Assembly (NCBI GenBank): GCA_030704615.1
Contig: CM060734.1
Span: 17,980,001-18,044,000, forward strand
Direction of reading: 5' to 3'
Length of the DNA: 64,000 bases
Origin: Takakia lepidozioides
Taxonomy: Eukaryota; Streptophyta; Takakiopsida; Takakiales; Takakiaceae
Both the position numbers and the translations under genes were made by a program. Below are positions 34,346 to 46,305 of this stretch, piece by piece; position 1 is the first letter of the stretch; each line of letters begins with the position of its first letter. The notes under the pieces are model-generated. The model saw only the letters and a program-made list of their open reading frames with translations, was not told where the DNA came from and did not search any database.

Positions 34346-36279
34346 TGAACCTGGTTTCATGTGCATCTCATGCTAGGGTTTGTGCATCCCAAGCTAGGGT
34401 TTGTGCTTCCTTGAGCTTCATGCTTGATCTTCTCAAGAATCCATGAGCTCTATGTGATAACAAGATAAACTCTCTTGATCTCTTCCACTCCAATGTGTAA
34501 CCAAGAGCATCTCCAACTCAACTAGTAAGACATTTGCTACAAAACAAGTTCACTTGCTCCTATGAACTCAAACAAGACCTTCTTCCATTGGCAAGCAACA
34601 AAGCATTGCTTCCTTTTGGCTCTTGTTTGCACTCCTACATGTGCTCTTCCTTGGGCATTCACATGCATAGTCCACCTCTTAGCTTCCATATGTTGCTCTC
34701 CTTTATGGAAACAAGAACCAACACATTGCCACTTCATGCAAAAGAGGAGTTTTCAACTCTTCACTTACTAGTTTCAGTCTTTGTCAATATGGCATTTTGA
34801 GTCAACCACTTGAGCTCCTCTTGAGTTTTTCTTGAACTCCCCAAGTCCTCCTTGTCACACACCACCAATAGTGAGTCTAACTCATGAGGAAGATGCTTGC
34901 CATACACCAAGTCCACTTTCTCCTCTTTAACTCACAAAAACCGCACCATTCATCATATGGCAACCAACCAAGCATGGCAGATTCCCAGCCTTTGTAAGCA
35001 CTCATTCACGCGCTCTTCTTGGCCATAGCACACATCTTAGTGCCTATTCCAGCCCCTATACTTGCCGTTTCAAGAGCCGTGCTCTCCTCAAGCTTTAAGT
35101 TGAAACCCAACTCCAACATATGCTCTACAAGTGCTTTTCCTTCACCTAAGTGGAAACCACCCCTTTTACTTCCTTGTGCTTCAAGCCCAAGCTCGTGCTG
35201 CTCCTTGGCTCTTCTTCCACACCATAGAAACCTTGAACCTAGCTTGACTAGAGCAAGAGCAAGCACTCCATAGCCACTTGGTGGCTATCCACATGTCATC
35301 ACTTTCACGCCTTCACTCCATAATGCTTTGCAAAGCTCCTGAAACCCTAGCATCTATGCTTTCCATGCACAAGACGCTCATCTTGTGATGCAAGAACTCT
35401 CTTTCCAAGCTCTGAAACCCTAAGTGCACATACAAGCATTCTAACTTGCAAAACTATGCGAGCTTTGTGATACAAGAGCTCTCTCCTTAAGCTCTCCACC
35501 TCTGTAGAACGAGCAATGCTTCTAAACCCTCACATCCATGTTCTCCATACCACAAGGATTTTCTTTTGCAATACCTGCAACACCTTGTAACACAAGAGCT
35601 ATTTTTCCAAGCTCTCTTCTCAAGCTTTCAAGCTCTTCAACACAAGTGCACAACTAATCCTTATACTCCGCACTCACAAGCATAAGGTCATCTTTCTCGA
35701 GTGATAGATAAGAAGAACACAAGCTCACACGAGCTCACAAACATTGCAAATGAAAACCATCACTCATATTAAGTCGAGCCAAGTGCATCCCATGCCATGG
35801 GGAATCCACACTACGGCGCCATAGCTAGACGCGGTGAGGCTCAACTCGAGAAAGATGAGCCCACCACGCTTGCCGTGGAGATAACCACGCGAGGTGCCTA
35901 AACGTCATACATTGGCCCCTGGATTGACACTTGGGCCAATCCCAAATGTCAATATGTAAAAGCTAGCTATTTCCTAGCCAGTCTCACACTAGTGGTAAAA
36001 TAACTTGACATGTCGTAGAGGCTCGGCGGCTCTCCGAACCTGCTTTACAACATCGACACTTTGATTGTATTCTAGATTTTGTGAAAGGCAGAGCAACTTT
36101 GTAATGCAAGGACTATGTTCACTCCACAAACATTCAGTCGAATTTTATTTTTATTGCCAAAAAATAATTACATCCTGGGAGTGCCACGAGGTTTCGGCAC
36201 TGCCATTCTCTGGACCTAGACAGCTTCAAGGAGCACAAGTAAACTATCAGTACTCCACCACACGGAAAGATAAGTAACT
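34346..36279. other. No gene; contains a dispersed repeat (34880-35150)
   Basis: Rich in CAAGCTCT and GAGCTC words. 34880-35150 is an inverted, diverged copy of 58480-58770. No convincing frame. Confidence 0.55.
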
Positions 36280-36622
36280 CCAGTCTGTTCTCACAACCTC
36301 ATTCTGTGGGCATGATGCATTCATTTGCAGCCAAGTGTCGATGCAGTCGCTGTGGAAACGATGCGTGCAGAGGGTGATAGTTCGAACTGTGTCCCTAGGT
36401 TACACTGGATATTCACCGCAAATCGAGCATGGTTTGGACTCAACTCCTGCTGCAGGAACAATACTCAGCAGATAGGAGTTTGAGATGAACTCCATTGAAA
36501 CCCTAGTCCAGCTGCGATCAACCTCCTCCTCTACGACTTCGAACTATTCCTCTTCGTCATCTTTGTTTTCATGGTCCTCACCTTCCTCCTCTTCGTCATT
36601 TGTCGATGAGTCCCCAATTGCC
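36280..36622 (-). pseudogene. RING-H2 zinc finger relic
   Basis: Minus strand, one frame: acidic NDEEEEGEDHENKDDEEE, TAG, FEVVEEEVDRSWTRV, then CSIC, a TAA, and [16 protein letters not shown] followed by SCPQN. This is the RING-H2 order C-x2-C...C-x-H-x2-H-x2-C...C-x2-C of plant E3 ubiquitin ligases. The last cysteine is replaced (CPQN) and two stops are present. An acidic tract ahead of RING-H2 is common in this class. It is a fragment with no identifiable full gene. Confidence 0.65.
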
Positions 36623-36829
36623 AAGGCGGATCCCAAGGTGCATTCCCTCCAACAGCATGGGACTGCTGAGCGACCCATTCGTCGACTGTTTCCTGCCGTG
36701 CAATGCACTCGCCAATCTCATTGGCGAAGTCGGAAATGCAGATGAGGTTTGCCATGTTTTCCTCGGCTCCCTCAACACGGTTGCTGCTCTCCCCCTCAAA
36801 GTTGCCCCGCGGTGGCATGTCCACACTAT

Positions 36830-38455
36830 CTTCTACTCCTTCCGGCCGGAAAATAAGTGGAATAAGTCACGCGGCGACAACGGTTTTTGGAAAGCTAAGG
36901 GAGGGTCTTCACACGCCAAGGCGGCGTCTGGTGCTCTGAAAGAAAAATCAGGTGCGACAGCACTTGGTGGACAAAAGGGGACTTTTGAGGGGGGGGGGTG
37001 GCTTCAATTGCGGGAAGACTGGGCACATGCCCAAAAAGTGCTCGGAATCCAGGCATTTGAACATGACCCGGGCGACCACGGAGCTGTCAGAAGAGTCCAT
37101 CAGCCACTTGGTGGAGGCGGTGGTTGCCCAAACTTGCAAGATAAGCAACTACACTTGTGAGCTGTATCAAGAAGCGGGAGCAGTACGTAGCGGAAGTCAA
37201 TTGATGTTCGTAAGTGGGAAAATTTTCGGAACTAACATGTCGTTCTTGGTGGACACAGGAGCGTCGCACTCCTTCTTGACACGTAGGTTTATTCGCCCTC
37301 CCACTCGGTTGGGCACATCTGACACATTCAAGACTTCACTACCGTTCCCACATGGCAGTGTGACCAACCTCTTGCAGCCACCTATGACCACTCCATGTTT
37401 ACTCAGAAACGTCATCCCCAAAATGAGGTCAACTCCGTCAACTTCGGAGATTGTGAAGTCCTCACACCCCTCCAAAAGTTCCCTAGTTGGAGAGGGACGT
37501 TGAATGCCACTCTCGTAGCCAAATTGCGACTCTCCTTTGAAGGAGTGGGCCATGGAGGAGCCACACAAGCCTAAGTTTTTGCTTTATGTGAGGCAGTTGG
37601 AAGGAGATGGATTGACTTGCGCTAGGTAGCGGAAGAAAACATGGAGAAAATGGCGTGCAGAACAAGGTACGGCTCATATGAGTTTTTGGTGATGCCATTT
37701 GGGCTCACCAACGCACCGACGACTTTCAGTATGCTAATAAACAACTTCTTCCAAGAGTGGTTAGATGACTTTGTGATCCTGTACATCGACGACATCTTGG
37801 TGTACTCATACAAACAAAAGAAGACCACCTGGAACACCTCAAAAGGGTGTTCCAGAAGTTGCGGAAATGGAAGCTCTACGCCAAGGCTTCAAAGTGCCAA
37901 TTTGGGGTCACAAAAGTGGAGTTCCTAGGGCATGTGATTACGCAAGATGGGATAAAAATGGATGATAGAAAGGTGAGGGCAATCTTGGACTGGGAACCTC
38001 CGACTTCGGTCCCGGGAGTGCGATCCTTTCTGGGACTCGCCTCCTACTACCGAAAATATGTGAGGAATTTTGCTAAGATTGCGGGGCCGCTATCGGACCT
38101 CTTGCGTAAGTCTAAGGTGTGGGTATGGAATACCTGTTGTGGCCAAGCATTTCCCGAGTTGAAGCAACGGATGGCGGAAGCTCTAGTCTTGAAGATCCTG
38201 GAGTTTGACCGTCCATTTGAGATTCACACAGACGCGTCGGACTTTGCAATTGGGGGTGTTCTCAAGCAGGATGGGCGTCCAGTGCTTACGAAAGCAATAA
38301 ACTGAATGACATTGAATGGAGGTGGCCTATGCACGAGAAGGAGATGAAGGCGGTGATGCACTGTCTTGAACTTTAACGCCACTATGTTGGTTCCAACCCG
38401 GTGAAGGTGTTCACGGACAATGTTATGGTGAAGTATTTTGCCATGCAACTATAGA
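36830..38455 (+). pseudogene. Ty3/gypsy copy C, LTR-less gag-pol relic with internal inversion
   Basis: Same family as copies A and B. It has a gag tail with a degenerate knuckle (CGKTGHMPKKC, about 37010), protease VDTGASHSF (about 37250), then an inverted block 37283-37538, a deletion of the RT N-part, and RT from [20 protein letters not shown] with YIDDILVY (about 37780). After a frameshift it runs through [32 protein letters not shown] and RNase [10 protein letters not shown] to about 38452. No LTR, integrase or chromodomain. Heavily broken. Confidence 0.9.
37283..37538 (-). other. Inverted segment within gypsy copy C
   Basis: Read on the minus strand this piece continues the protease: SEVDGVDLILGMTFLSKHGV, then [13 protein letters not shown] and VGGRINL, matching copy B 48463-48712. 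The sequence on both sides is collinear with copy B on the plus strand. About 70 bp of protease between the left break and the block is missing. Confidence 0.88.
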
Positions 38456-40229
38456 TGCATATATAGGTACATTTTTATTTTCGAATCGTTTTTTTATTTT
38501 TAGCCAAGCAGTTTTTGCATTGTACTGCCAAAACAGGATAATTTGTTAATTATTTGGGAATCGCTGGTAAAGCACTTAGGAATTTAATCAGAGTCTGAGA
38601 TAGTCATAGAGAAGAACTCTAGCGTCAAAATGACCATAGGAAGCTGCATCGATAGCATGTTAGGCTGCCAATTCGATACCAATAGCAGCAAGTTGGATCT
38701 GTCCAAACATACGAGGCAACTGTTTGATTATACTTTGCATACTCTGCATTTTGCAGAAAGCTTATTGGATGTGAACGTCACATTCTTTGGCTCTGCCCTT
38801 GCAAAAGTGCAAAATGGAACATGAACAACGTTGAATTGAATTGAAAATCCAAAATAGGACAATGTTCACAAACTCTCCATTGGATTGTTTTACAATTCAA
38901 AAAAATTCCAATTGTTTGTGTATGTTCATGAACAATACTCACTAGAACTATATCCTAAATCAGAGGCAGTATCTATATCGGTACAAGCCGACCCAACAGC
39001 AGATGCAAAAACATCTAGGAACTCCATTCGACCACATCCTCCAGCGCCGAGATGTTTCGGTCCCCTTGCTGCTTGGCAGAGGACAGGATGACATTCCCTT
39101 GCACCAAGTTTCCCGCCCCCTCCCTTTGCTACTTCACTGGGGACTAGTTCTTTGCCTTTTTCTTCTTCTTCAAATGTCCCCCCCTCCGGATGTCCACCGG
39201 GACCTAGTTTGGGCGATTTCTTATGTGGGTTGTCATGCTTTGCTCACCCTGAACCTCCCATGCTGCCTCTTGCAGGCTGTGAACCACCAAAAGACCCCGC
39301 AACAATACCTATTTGAGCGTAAGCTTCTTACAGGGCTTGTCGTCCACCTACGAAATGAATGGTTCCACTAGGGAATCTACCTATTGAGGGCTGCCTTGGA
39401 GAACCGACCTATGGAGGGTGGTGTCTGCCGCGAAGGACAAAAAACTTCAGTGCGACTGGAGGGTGATGTTCCGGCAAGCACTACCACCTCTTCACGGTCT
39501 TCTGCACTATGTCATCCCGGGAGGGCTTGCCCATCAAACCCATAAAGAATGAGGAGACAAAGGAAGGGCTTGAACATGGCAGTTCGAAGCCATCTCTTGA
39601 ATTCTATCCAGACAATACTTATAGCACAAAATGGAGGAAGAAGGTTGAAGCCGTAGCGGGCTTCAACCGTGGGGAGACTTCATTCTGCAGTGCGGTCATA
39701 ATTTGTTTGGTGCCATTGTGTGTTCTCATTGATCAGTTTTGGATTACTTGTGCGACTATTGATATGGCCCTCTGTTTGGGATCATTTCACTAAAGGCTAT
39801 GTTGGCTGGGATAGAGTTTGTATGAGCTGAGTTGTATGCCTGCTACAATGTTATTCTGCATTTCAAAGTACCGTTATTCTTGGTCAGCCATATACATGTT
39901 TCTAAATGAGAGAATCTCTATGTTGATTTTGACAGTGTCATTCAGTAAGATTTAGTCAATCTCTTTTTCGGTATCATTTTCACATTGTTGTTAATTCTCA
40001 AAGCAGACATCAAATTGTCTCGTTCACTCTCGCTTTGTATACACACTATCTCCATGTTCTCTTTTGGCCTTGCAGTTCTCTTCCACATTGCCGATGATTT
40101 CGCAAATGTATGAAAAATAATTTGGCATATAATCTCCTGGAAAGTTGTGTATTTCCGTGGAATTGGGTCAAAATACATAGAATTACATATGATTCTACAA
40201 TAATAGGGCCTGTACCTTCCACGCGGAAA
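38456..40229. other. No recognised gene
   Basis: Frames at 39003-39371 and 39509-39793 carry no motif that I know. The rest is AT-rich. Confidence 0.45.
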
Positions 40230-40281
40230 CGTGAGCCTGGCGAGGCTCCCGGGCTCACAAGCTCACGGGGCCAGGCTCACG
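40230..40281. repeat. Foldback of two element-E-type ends
   Basis: CGTGAGCCTGGC at 40230-40241 and its complement GCCAGGCTCACG at 40270-40281 face each other across 28 bp. This 12-mer is the terminus of element E. Confidence 0.7.
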
Positions 40282-40330
40282 TTCTAGAATCCCTGTCAGA
40301 GTTTGCTGCTGATCTTCCCCAACAAAAGAG

Positions 40331-41464
40331 ATGAACCCTCAACCAGCTCCTAACATGGCAACTCATATCTGGCTCGCAGCTAACAACTTTATTTGGGTCT
40401 CATGGAGGCCACTGACGGGCCTCCACTTTGACCCGAAGGAGTGGTCTTGGGCTTTCTCCCTATCTCCCGATCTTTTTTCTTGTACACCACAAAGAAGGCA
40501 TACAAGGTGCTCAACAATGCTCAGCCAATGCACACCAAACGGAAATGGCAAATGGGAGCAGTATGGATTTCAAAACGGAAAATGGAATATAATCTATGTA
40601 TCTGTCTGGTTGAAAACTCGCCCAGCAAAAATCTTTGCATTCCTCTGGCAAATTGTCAATAGAGTTCTAAAAGTGGGAGAGTGGTTGGAATTTCAGAAAG
40701 CTTTTCTAGAATTTGTAGAGCACTGTCTGATACACTGCCTGGCCGCAGCCAAGATATGGCCACTTATCAAATCCCTTTACCGACACTGGAATGCACGAAA
40801 CCTCTCCACCATTGGCATTCTCCTCAACTATGATCAAGTCCCTGACTTGTCCAGTATTTGAAACTATCAGAAGCTTGGCCTTGTGGCATCTTTGGAAAGC
40901 CATATGCACTAGGATTTTTTTTGGTGATACCTATTCCACCTCCACTCTGTTGTCCCTCGTTTACCATGACGTACAAATTCAATCTAGGAAAGCGTGGGTT
41001 AAAATGGGTGCACACATCCAGAGAGCTCTGCGCAATGCAAATTTGATATCTGGAACAAGCAGCCACCTAATTGATGGAGAAACCTCCGTGCTACCATCCA
41101 TCGCTTCTCCTAAGTTCGAACGTGATATCAATTGGCGACACGTCAAGTCCACTAGTGCCTCCCGACTTCACTTCGTTGATTATATTGCTTTATCCTGCTG
41201 CTTCATCATGACTCTTAATTCCAAAGTTCTATTCTAGTCGACAACTCCTTAGCTTGGGTTCTCCATTGTGGCTTCTTGGGCTCCTGGCCTCGTGTTCTTT
41301 TCTCTGTCTCTCGGGATTATGATCGTCCTATCACTGACTCTGATGTGTGTGCCTCATGGTGTACTTGGGGGTCTTAATTTTTTCTCCTTACATAATTCCA
41401 AATAAAGTTCCTTCAGGGCCTCTGTCCCATGTTATCTTTATTTAAAAGAAAAAGAAAAAGAAAA
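40331..41464 (+). pseudogene. LINE (non-LTR) 3' end with zf-RVT-like domain
   Basis: The frame carries VWLKTRPAKIFAFLWQIVNR, GEWLEFQ and EHCLIHCLAAAKIWPLI, the pattern of the zinc-binding domain that follows RT in plant L1-type ORF2. After a shift comes LALWHLWKAICTRIFFGDTY, the usual W..WK..R.IF stretch. The cysteines are largely lost. An A-rich tail (AAAAGAAAAAGAAAAAG) ends at about 41464. It is 5'-truncated, as usual for LINEs. Confidence 0.75.
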
Positions 41465-42009
41465 CCAGGTCCAGCCAATGTCTACTTTCTCTATCTTTTC
41501 TACTTTCTCTAAATAGGTGTGTCAGTTGAATTGAAACCAAATCATGAATGTATCCAAGTGCTATGGCCTTGGTTGTACTTGGGTTTGCGCCTTTGTGCGA
41601 TCAGCCCCAGACAAATTTCAAGGCAGGTTGCGCCCAATGTCCAACACCGGTGGGCAAATTTTTACTAGTTTCTCACACTTTTGAGATATGATGGCCGGTT
41701 GGGTCTGGTAGAGATCTAGGGGTGATCTCAAAACCCGCACAACACCTAACTTCATGGCTTAGAAAAGACCCTCTCCGACAAAAATTGAATTCATGGATGA
41801 CAAAATCACGAGTCTTCAAAATAGTTTGTGCTATCGGATCTGTCCATGTGGAGCAAAGCTCTCTAGATTGGTTAAATCTCATCTCATCCAAATGAGATAC
41901 TCTTTTCCAAAGGTGGGTATGGGAGAGAATGGACAAGCTTCTTGTTGCTGTATAAATGGAGCAGGCACCAGATTGAAAAGGCCTCTCATTTTAAGATAAT
42001 AGGGTCTTC
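41465..42009. other. No recognised gene
   Basis: No motif-bearing frame. Confidence 0.5.
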
Positions 42010-42165
42010 AATGGGCACGTGCGATGTGGCCGGTGGGCCCCGCGCACGGACGCCCGGCTCCCCAGCACCCCGCCCGCCCCGCCCGCCGCTGCGCGCGGTC
42101 GCCCAGCCGCGGGCGCGGCTGCAGCAACCGCGTCCGTGCCCCCGTCTGCCGCGCGGCAAGTCCCC
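42010..42165. promoter_or_regulatory. CpG-rich block upstream of the MULE-2 transposase gene
   Basis: Very GC-rich with many CpG (CCCGCGCACGGACGCCCGG and similar) in a window where CpG-containing codons often decay. It could be an unmethylated promoter of the gene starting at 42524; this is inference. Confidence 0.35.
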
Positions 42166-42315
42166 TGCCCATGAGTCCGCTGCCCTCTAGTCTGCCAGTC
42201 CGGTGCTGGCCAGTCGGCTACCCAACAGTCTGCCAGTCCGCCAGTCCGGTGCTGGCCAGTCCGGTGCCCAGCAGTCTGCCAGTCTGCCCGTCAGTCCCCT
42301 GCCATCCAGTCCGCT
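42166..42315 (+). repeat. CAGTCCGCTG-type decamer repeats, 5' cluster
   Basis: Head-to-tail AGTCTGCCAGTCCGGTGCTG words. The same word family fills intron 3 of the downstream gene. Confidence 0.85.
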
Positions 42316-42523
42316 GACGACGTAGGATCGCCACCGTCCATTCCCATAACCCATCCGATCCCTCCATTTTTAGGGCTGCAATTCAAACCTGCATCCCTGC
42401 CGCTTGCCACTTGCCAGCAGCCGCGAACGTGCGCACTGTTCTCCTGGCACGTTGTCGATCGTGTCTTATAGTGCGGCGCGTTTCTTGCATGTTCAAAAGC
42501 GTGTCCTTTGTACTGTATAGGGC

Positions 42524-45500
42524 ATGGACGTGGAAGAAAAACCCGATGCTATACTGATCACGGAAAGCCCGCTTATACGGCCTCTTCGACAATGTTTGCA
42601 AACAGCAAAACCAGGACCCTTCAACAGGAAGGATCTCCATTGGAAGAGTGAGACGCAATATGGGTTTATGGGTGTGCGAGTGAATGTTGAAGAGGCCTGC
42701 ATACCTTGGGATAGAGTTGGTGACTTCGTCCTGGGAGAGGAGAGTTTGGAAGACTACCCCACTCAGTTTTGGGTGAATGTCCATTCTAAAGTAGAACCCG
42801 GCTCGCGAACAGCACCCAGAGCCAACACATTTCTGTCCAGTATTATGTGTGCACCATCCTCAGTCCTTTTGACGTTTCATTGCATGTCTGTTGCCATTTT
42901 TTGTTTCACGAGTTCTCTGATTTTATGCTTACTCAAGTCGTTGGATATCGATTTTAGAATTTTCTGTCCAGGTATCAATGCTGCTATGGTCCTGATGACA
43001 AGCGCACCAACAAGGCAATAGTGGAGGATCCAAAACAGAAGTGTGGAGGACCTCTTGTGGGTGCTGGAACATCTTGCCCTCATAAAGGCCCAAGGAGAAA
43101 GAAGTCAGAGTATGGAGAGTCTTACAAACGTTGTTGCCAATGCTGTTTCAAGGTCCAGCAATGCTATCTCGCCCCTGACATCTGTGTCCTCACGTACTAC
43201 AACAACATGGAGCATACAGATGCGTAAGGGAAACCCTCGCATGGGAGGTCCGCAGAGTTCAGGAACACCCGCCACGCCTATGCACCACACATTAGCGAGG
43301 AATTGAAAGCCTGGGTCGTCGAGTGTTTGTGCCGAGGCCTGTCGGTCACCCAAATCATGATGGAGCATAAAGAGCACGTGATGAACAACACCGGCTTGGG
43401 CGATGCATGGACCCGCGATGATTTCTTGTTGGAGCAAGATGTTCGCAACCTTGCCGAGAAACATGCGTGGCAAACCTTCAAAAAGCACGCCGATGATACA
43501 GAGAGTGTGCGCATGTGGAGAGACCAGAATCCTGCGTCCGTTTTTTCCTATCAAGAGGAGAAATTAGAGCCAACATTCGAGCATTTTGATGGAGATTTGA
43601 CATTCACTATTGGCATACAGACTCCGTGGCAGAAACGACGAATGCTGGAACTAGGACATGACCGTATCGTTGCATGTGATGCAACCTTTGGGACAAATCA
43701 TGACAAGGTACTATTCGAACGATTCCATGGACTTGTACGAGCATGATAGCATAGTACCATGCAACATTCACATAATATTTGGTGTGCTGACCCTTTTTGT
43801 ATGTTTAGGGTTGTGTACGTTGCGGAAGACCGAGAGGCAGACCCATTGTGAACCGCTACAGACCTCATCACTCTTATGAAGTCTTCTCGTGCAGAACTGA
43901 GCGGAATTTGCATGCTCTGACCATCTTACATTGTGCATTCCAACAGTTCCCATTGTACACGTTGATGGTCTTCGACGAGTGGTTGAACGGTATACTAGTT
44001 GCCTATATCCTATCCGCGAGGAATTGGACAAGAGACCTGGTTCCGTGGATGAGAGCCTTGTGCGATTCGCTCCTCGCAGATTTGCCGAGCTGGCGACCCA
44101 ATGCCTTCATTGTGGACGATGCCAAAGCAGAAATCAACGCTATTCGGTAAGTCTGTTGGTCCACAGCACCGGTCCATTGTCGAGGTCCACTGCAGCAGTC
44201 CATTGCTACAGTCCACTGGCAGACTCCTGTGGCGAAACCCGATGGCAGTTTGCTGGGCAAATCCACTGGTAGTCCGCTGTCAAGTCCGGTCATCAGTCCC
44301 CTGGCAAGTCCGCTGGCAGTCCTCGGCAAGTCCGCTCGACAGTCCGCTGCCAAGTCCACTCAGCAGTTCCTGGGGTCGGCCGTCCGCTGCCAAGTCCACT
44401 TGGCAGTCCCTGGCAAGTCCGCTGTGGCAGTCCGCTGCCCCAGTCCTAGCTAGGGGAAGTCCAATGGGGAAGTCCACTGGGTAGTCCAATGGGGTTATTC
44501 CAGCACATCAACGTCATGGCATTGTACTGTCCACTGGGCGAGTCCAGTGGCTCTGCCCGCTGATACAGGTCGCTGTTACAGTCCACTCCGGCAGTCCACC
44601 ATTGCAGTCCGATCCCAAGACTCTAATGTGTACCATGTGTGTTGTGCAGAATTGTTTTTGAAGGAGTACTCATTTTCCTCTGCCTTTGGCATGTCCGCAA
44701 GGCATGGGTGAAGCAATCATGCAAGAAAACGAAGGATCCGGTGACCGCTGTAAACTTGTTGAAGGATATGGGAGACCTCATGTACTGTAGAGGGGGACCA
44801 CGCAACGAGAAAAGAGCGCTTCGGTGGGTTGCAAGGAGAATCCGTCGTATGAGGTCAAAATACCCGAAAGGACATGAATTTCTTGACTATATCGAACAGT
44901 ACTGGAAGCCCAAAATAGCAATGTGGTGTACAGCAGCCCGCCATGTCCCTCATGCGAGCCAAGACACAAACGCAAGCATTGAGGCATACCATGGAAATCT
45001 GAAGGCAAGACTTGCAATGGGGAAAGACAAGATGAGTGGTCGTAGAGTGGACTGGCTTATATGGGAACTCACTGGCCGTGTGCTAATACACTACTGGTAC
45101 GCAATCCATTTGAAGACCCACGGGTTCATAAGAAATGACAAACACGAAAAATACATATCCAGTTCTATACTTGCGGCACGAGACATTCCTGCTGAGAGTG
45201 TTACTCTTCCCTTGGGTCCTGGTGAACCAGCCTACGTTCTCAGCAGCAACCACCCCGACACAACATACATTGTTTACAATCCTGATTGCGATTGGGCTTG
45301 TTGCACGTGCCCATGGGCAATGAAGGGAAACTTATGCAAGCATCAGGTCCGTGTCCTGAAGATGCTTCACCCTGACCTGCAGGATGGCCTCCTTGTGCGC
45401 GCTTGTGGCACGGCGCTGGGAACCATTCATGGAGGATTACCTAACTTGCTCTTGGGCAATGGTGCCGGCGGCAATGACGAATCCAATCAGTTCATGGAAA

Positions 45501-45902
45501 GACATCCTCCAGACGACTTCCCCTACGACGAGGCACCCCTGGAGGTCTCAGCCTCATTGGAACAAGAATTCGCGGACATACTTTGCATTGTAGGTGATGA
45601 CAAATACCTGGAGGCACATGCCCGATCTGCTTCATATGTGCAGAGGGCAGCTCGTTGATATCCTGGCGAAAAGTGCGGCTGGAATGTTGCACCCTGCGGC
45701 AGCGAAGGCTTTCCGTCCTCTGAATGACAACAACAACATGTCTCTGAAAATGAGACGAGATTTCGTGGAGGCCTGGAAAACCCGGCCTAGGGTTTTGCGG
45801 AGAACCAGCAAGAGGGTGTCTGCACCTGCACCTGCAGCACATATATACTCAAAAATTCGCAAGGTTTCAGGTCGTGTAGATGTCACGAAGAAGACAATAT
45901 AA
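42524..45902 (+). pseudogene. MULE-2 transposase, four exons, nearly intact
   Basis: Proposed exons: 42524-42790, 42958-43707, 43947-44146 and 44650-45658 (extended to 45902 after a shift). Introns 43708-43946 and 44147-44649 have clean GT-AG borders; the first (42791-42957) is weaker. Exon 2 begins with a Cys-rich zinc region (YQCCYGPDDK...CCQCCFKVQQC). Then comes the DDE core: CDATFGTNHDK (first Asp), FPLYTLMVFDEWLNG, FIVDDAKAEINAIR (second Asp), CLWH (C-x2-H) and NASIEAYHGNLKARL (Glu), and finally a SWIM finger CTC...CKH at about 45303-45335. Breaks: TAA 43225 (fits CAA) and a frame change near 45655, after which DILAKSAAGMLHPAAAKAF continues to TAA 45900. Confidence 0.8.
44155..44615 (+). 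repeat. Intron 3 filled with CAGTCCRCTGGCA-type repeats
   Basis: Some 25-30 degenerate copies of an AGTCCGCTG-like word, all in one orientation, occupy almost the whole 503-bp intron. Confidence 0.88.
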
Positions 45903-46105
45903 GTCTGCAATGCCTCGAAAAGAGACAAGGTTTCACGTCGTGTAGGTGTCACGGAGAAGACAATACAATTCCTTGAAAAGAGACAAGGTTTCATGTCGTG
46001 TAGGTGTCACGAAGAAGACAATATTAGTCTGCAATTCCTCGAAAAGAGACAAGGTTTCATGTCGTGTAGGTGTCACAAAGAAGACAATATAAGTCTGCAA
46101 TTCTT
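45860..46105 (+). repeat. Tandem repeat derived from the MULE-2 C-terminal codons and stop
   Basis: GGTTTCAGGTCGTGTAGATG at 45863 is the last coding stretch (KVSGRVDVTKKTI-stop). Copies start at 45929, 45987 and 46053 (steps 66, 58 and 66 bp) in the 3' flank. Confidence 0.85.
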
Positions 46106-46305
46106 CTGGTAGCATTGTCCCTTTCTGAAATACAAGTCCGCAATGAACTAATGCACAGTCTCCCAACGGACTCCTCCAGTCTCCCAACTGACTCCCACAC
46201 AGTCTCCCAAGCATAGTCTCCCAACGGACTCACGCACAGTCTCCCAACAGAATCACAGTCAACAGACTGCGAGCGCCAGTAAGCTAGTCTGCTGGTCAGT
46301 CTGCT
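46106..46305 (+). repeat. CAGTCTCCCAAC-type repeats at the copy B insertion site
   Basis: Repeats of AGTCTCCCAACGGACTC and GTCAGTCTGCT. Related words resume at 53273 after the inserted retrotransposon. Confidence 0.8.
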
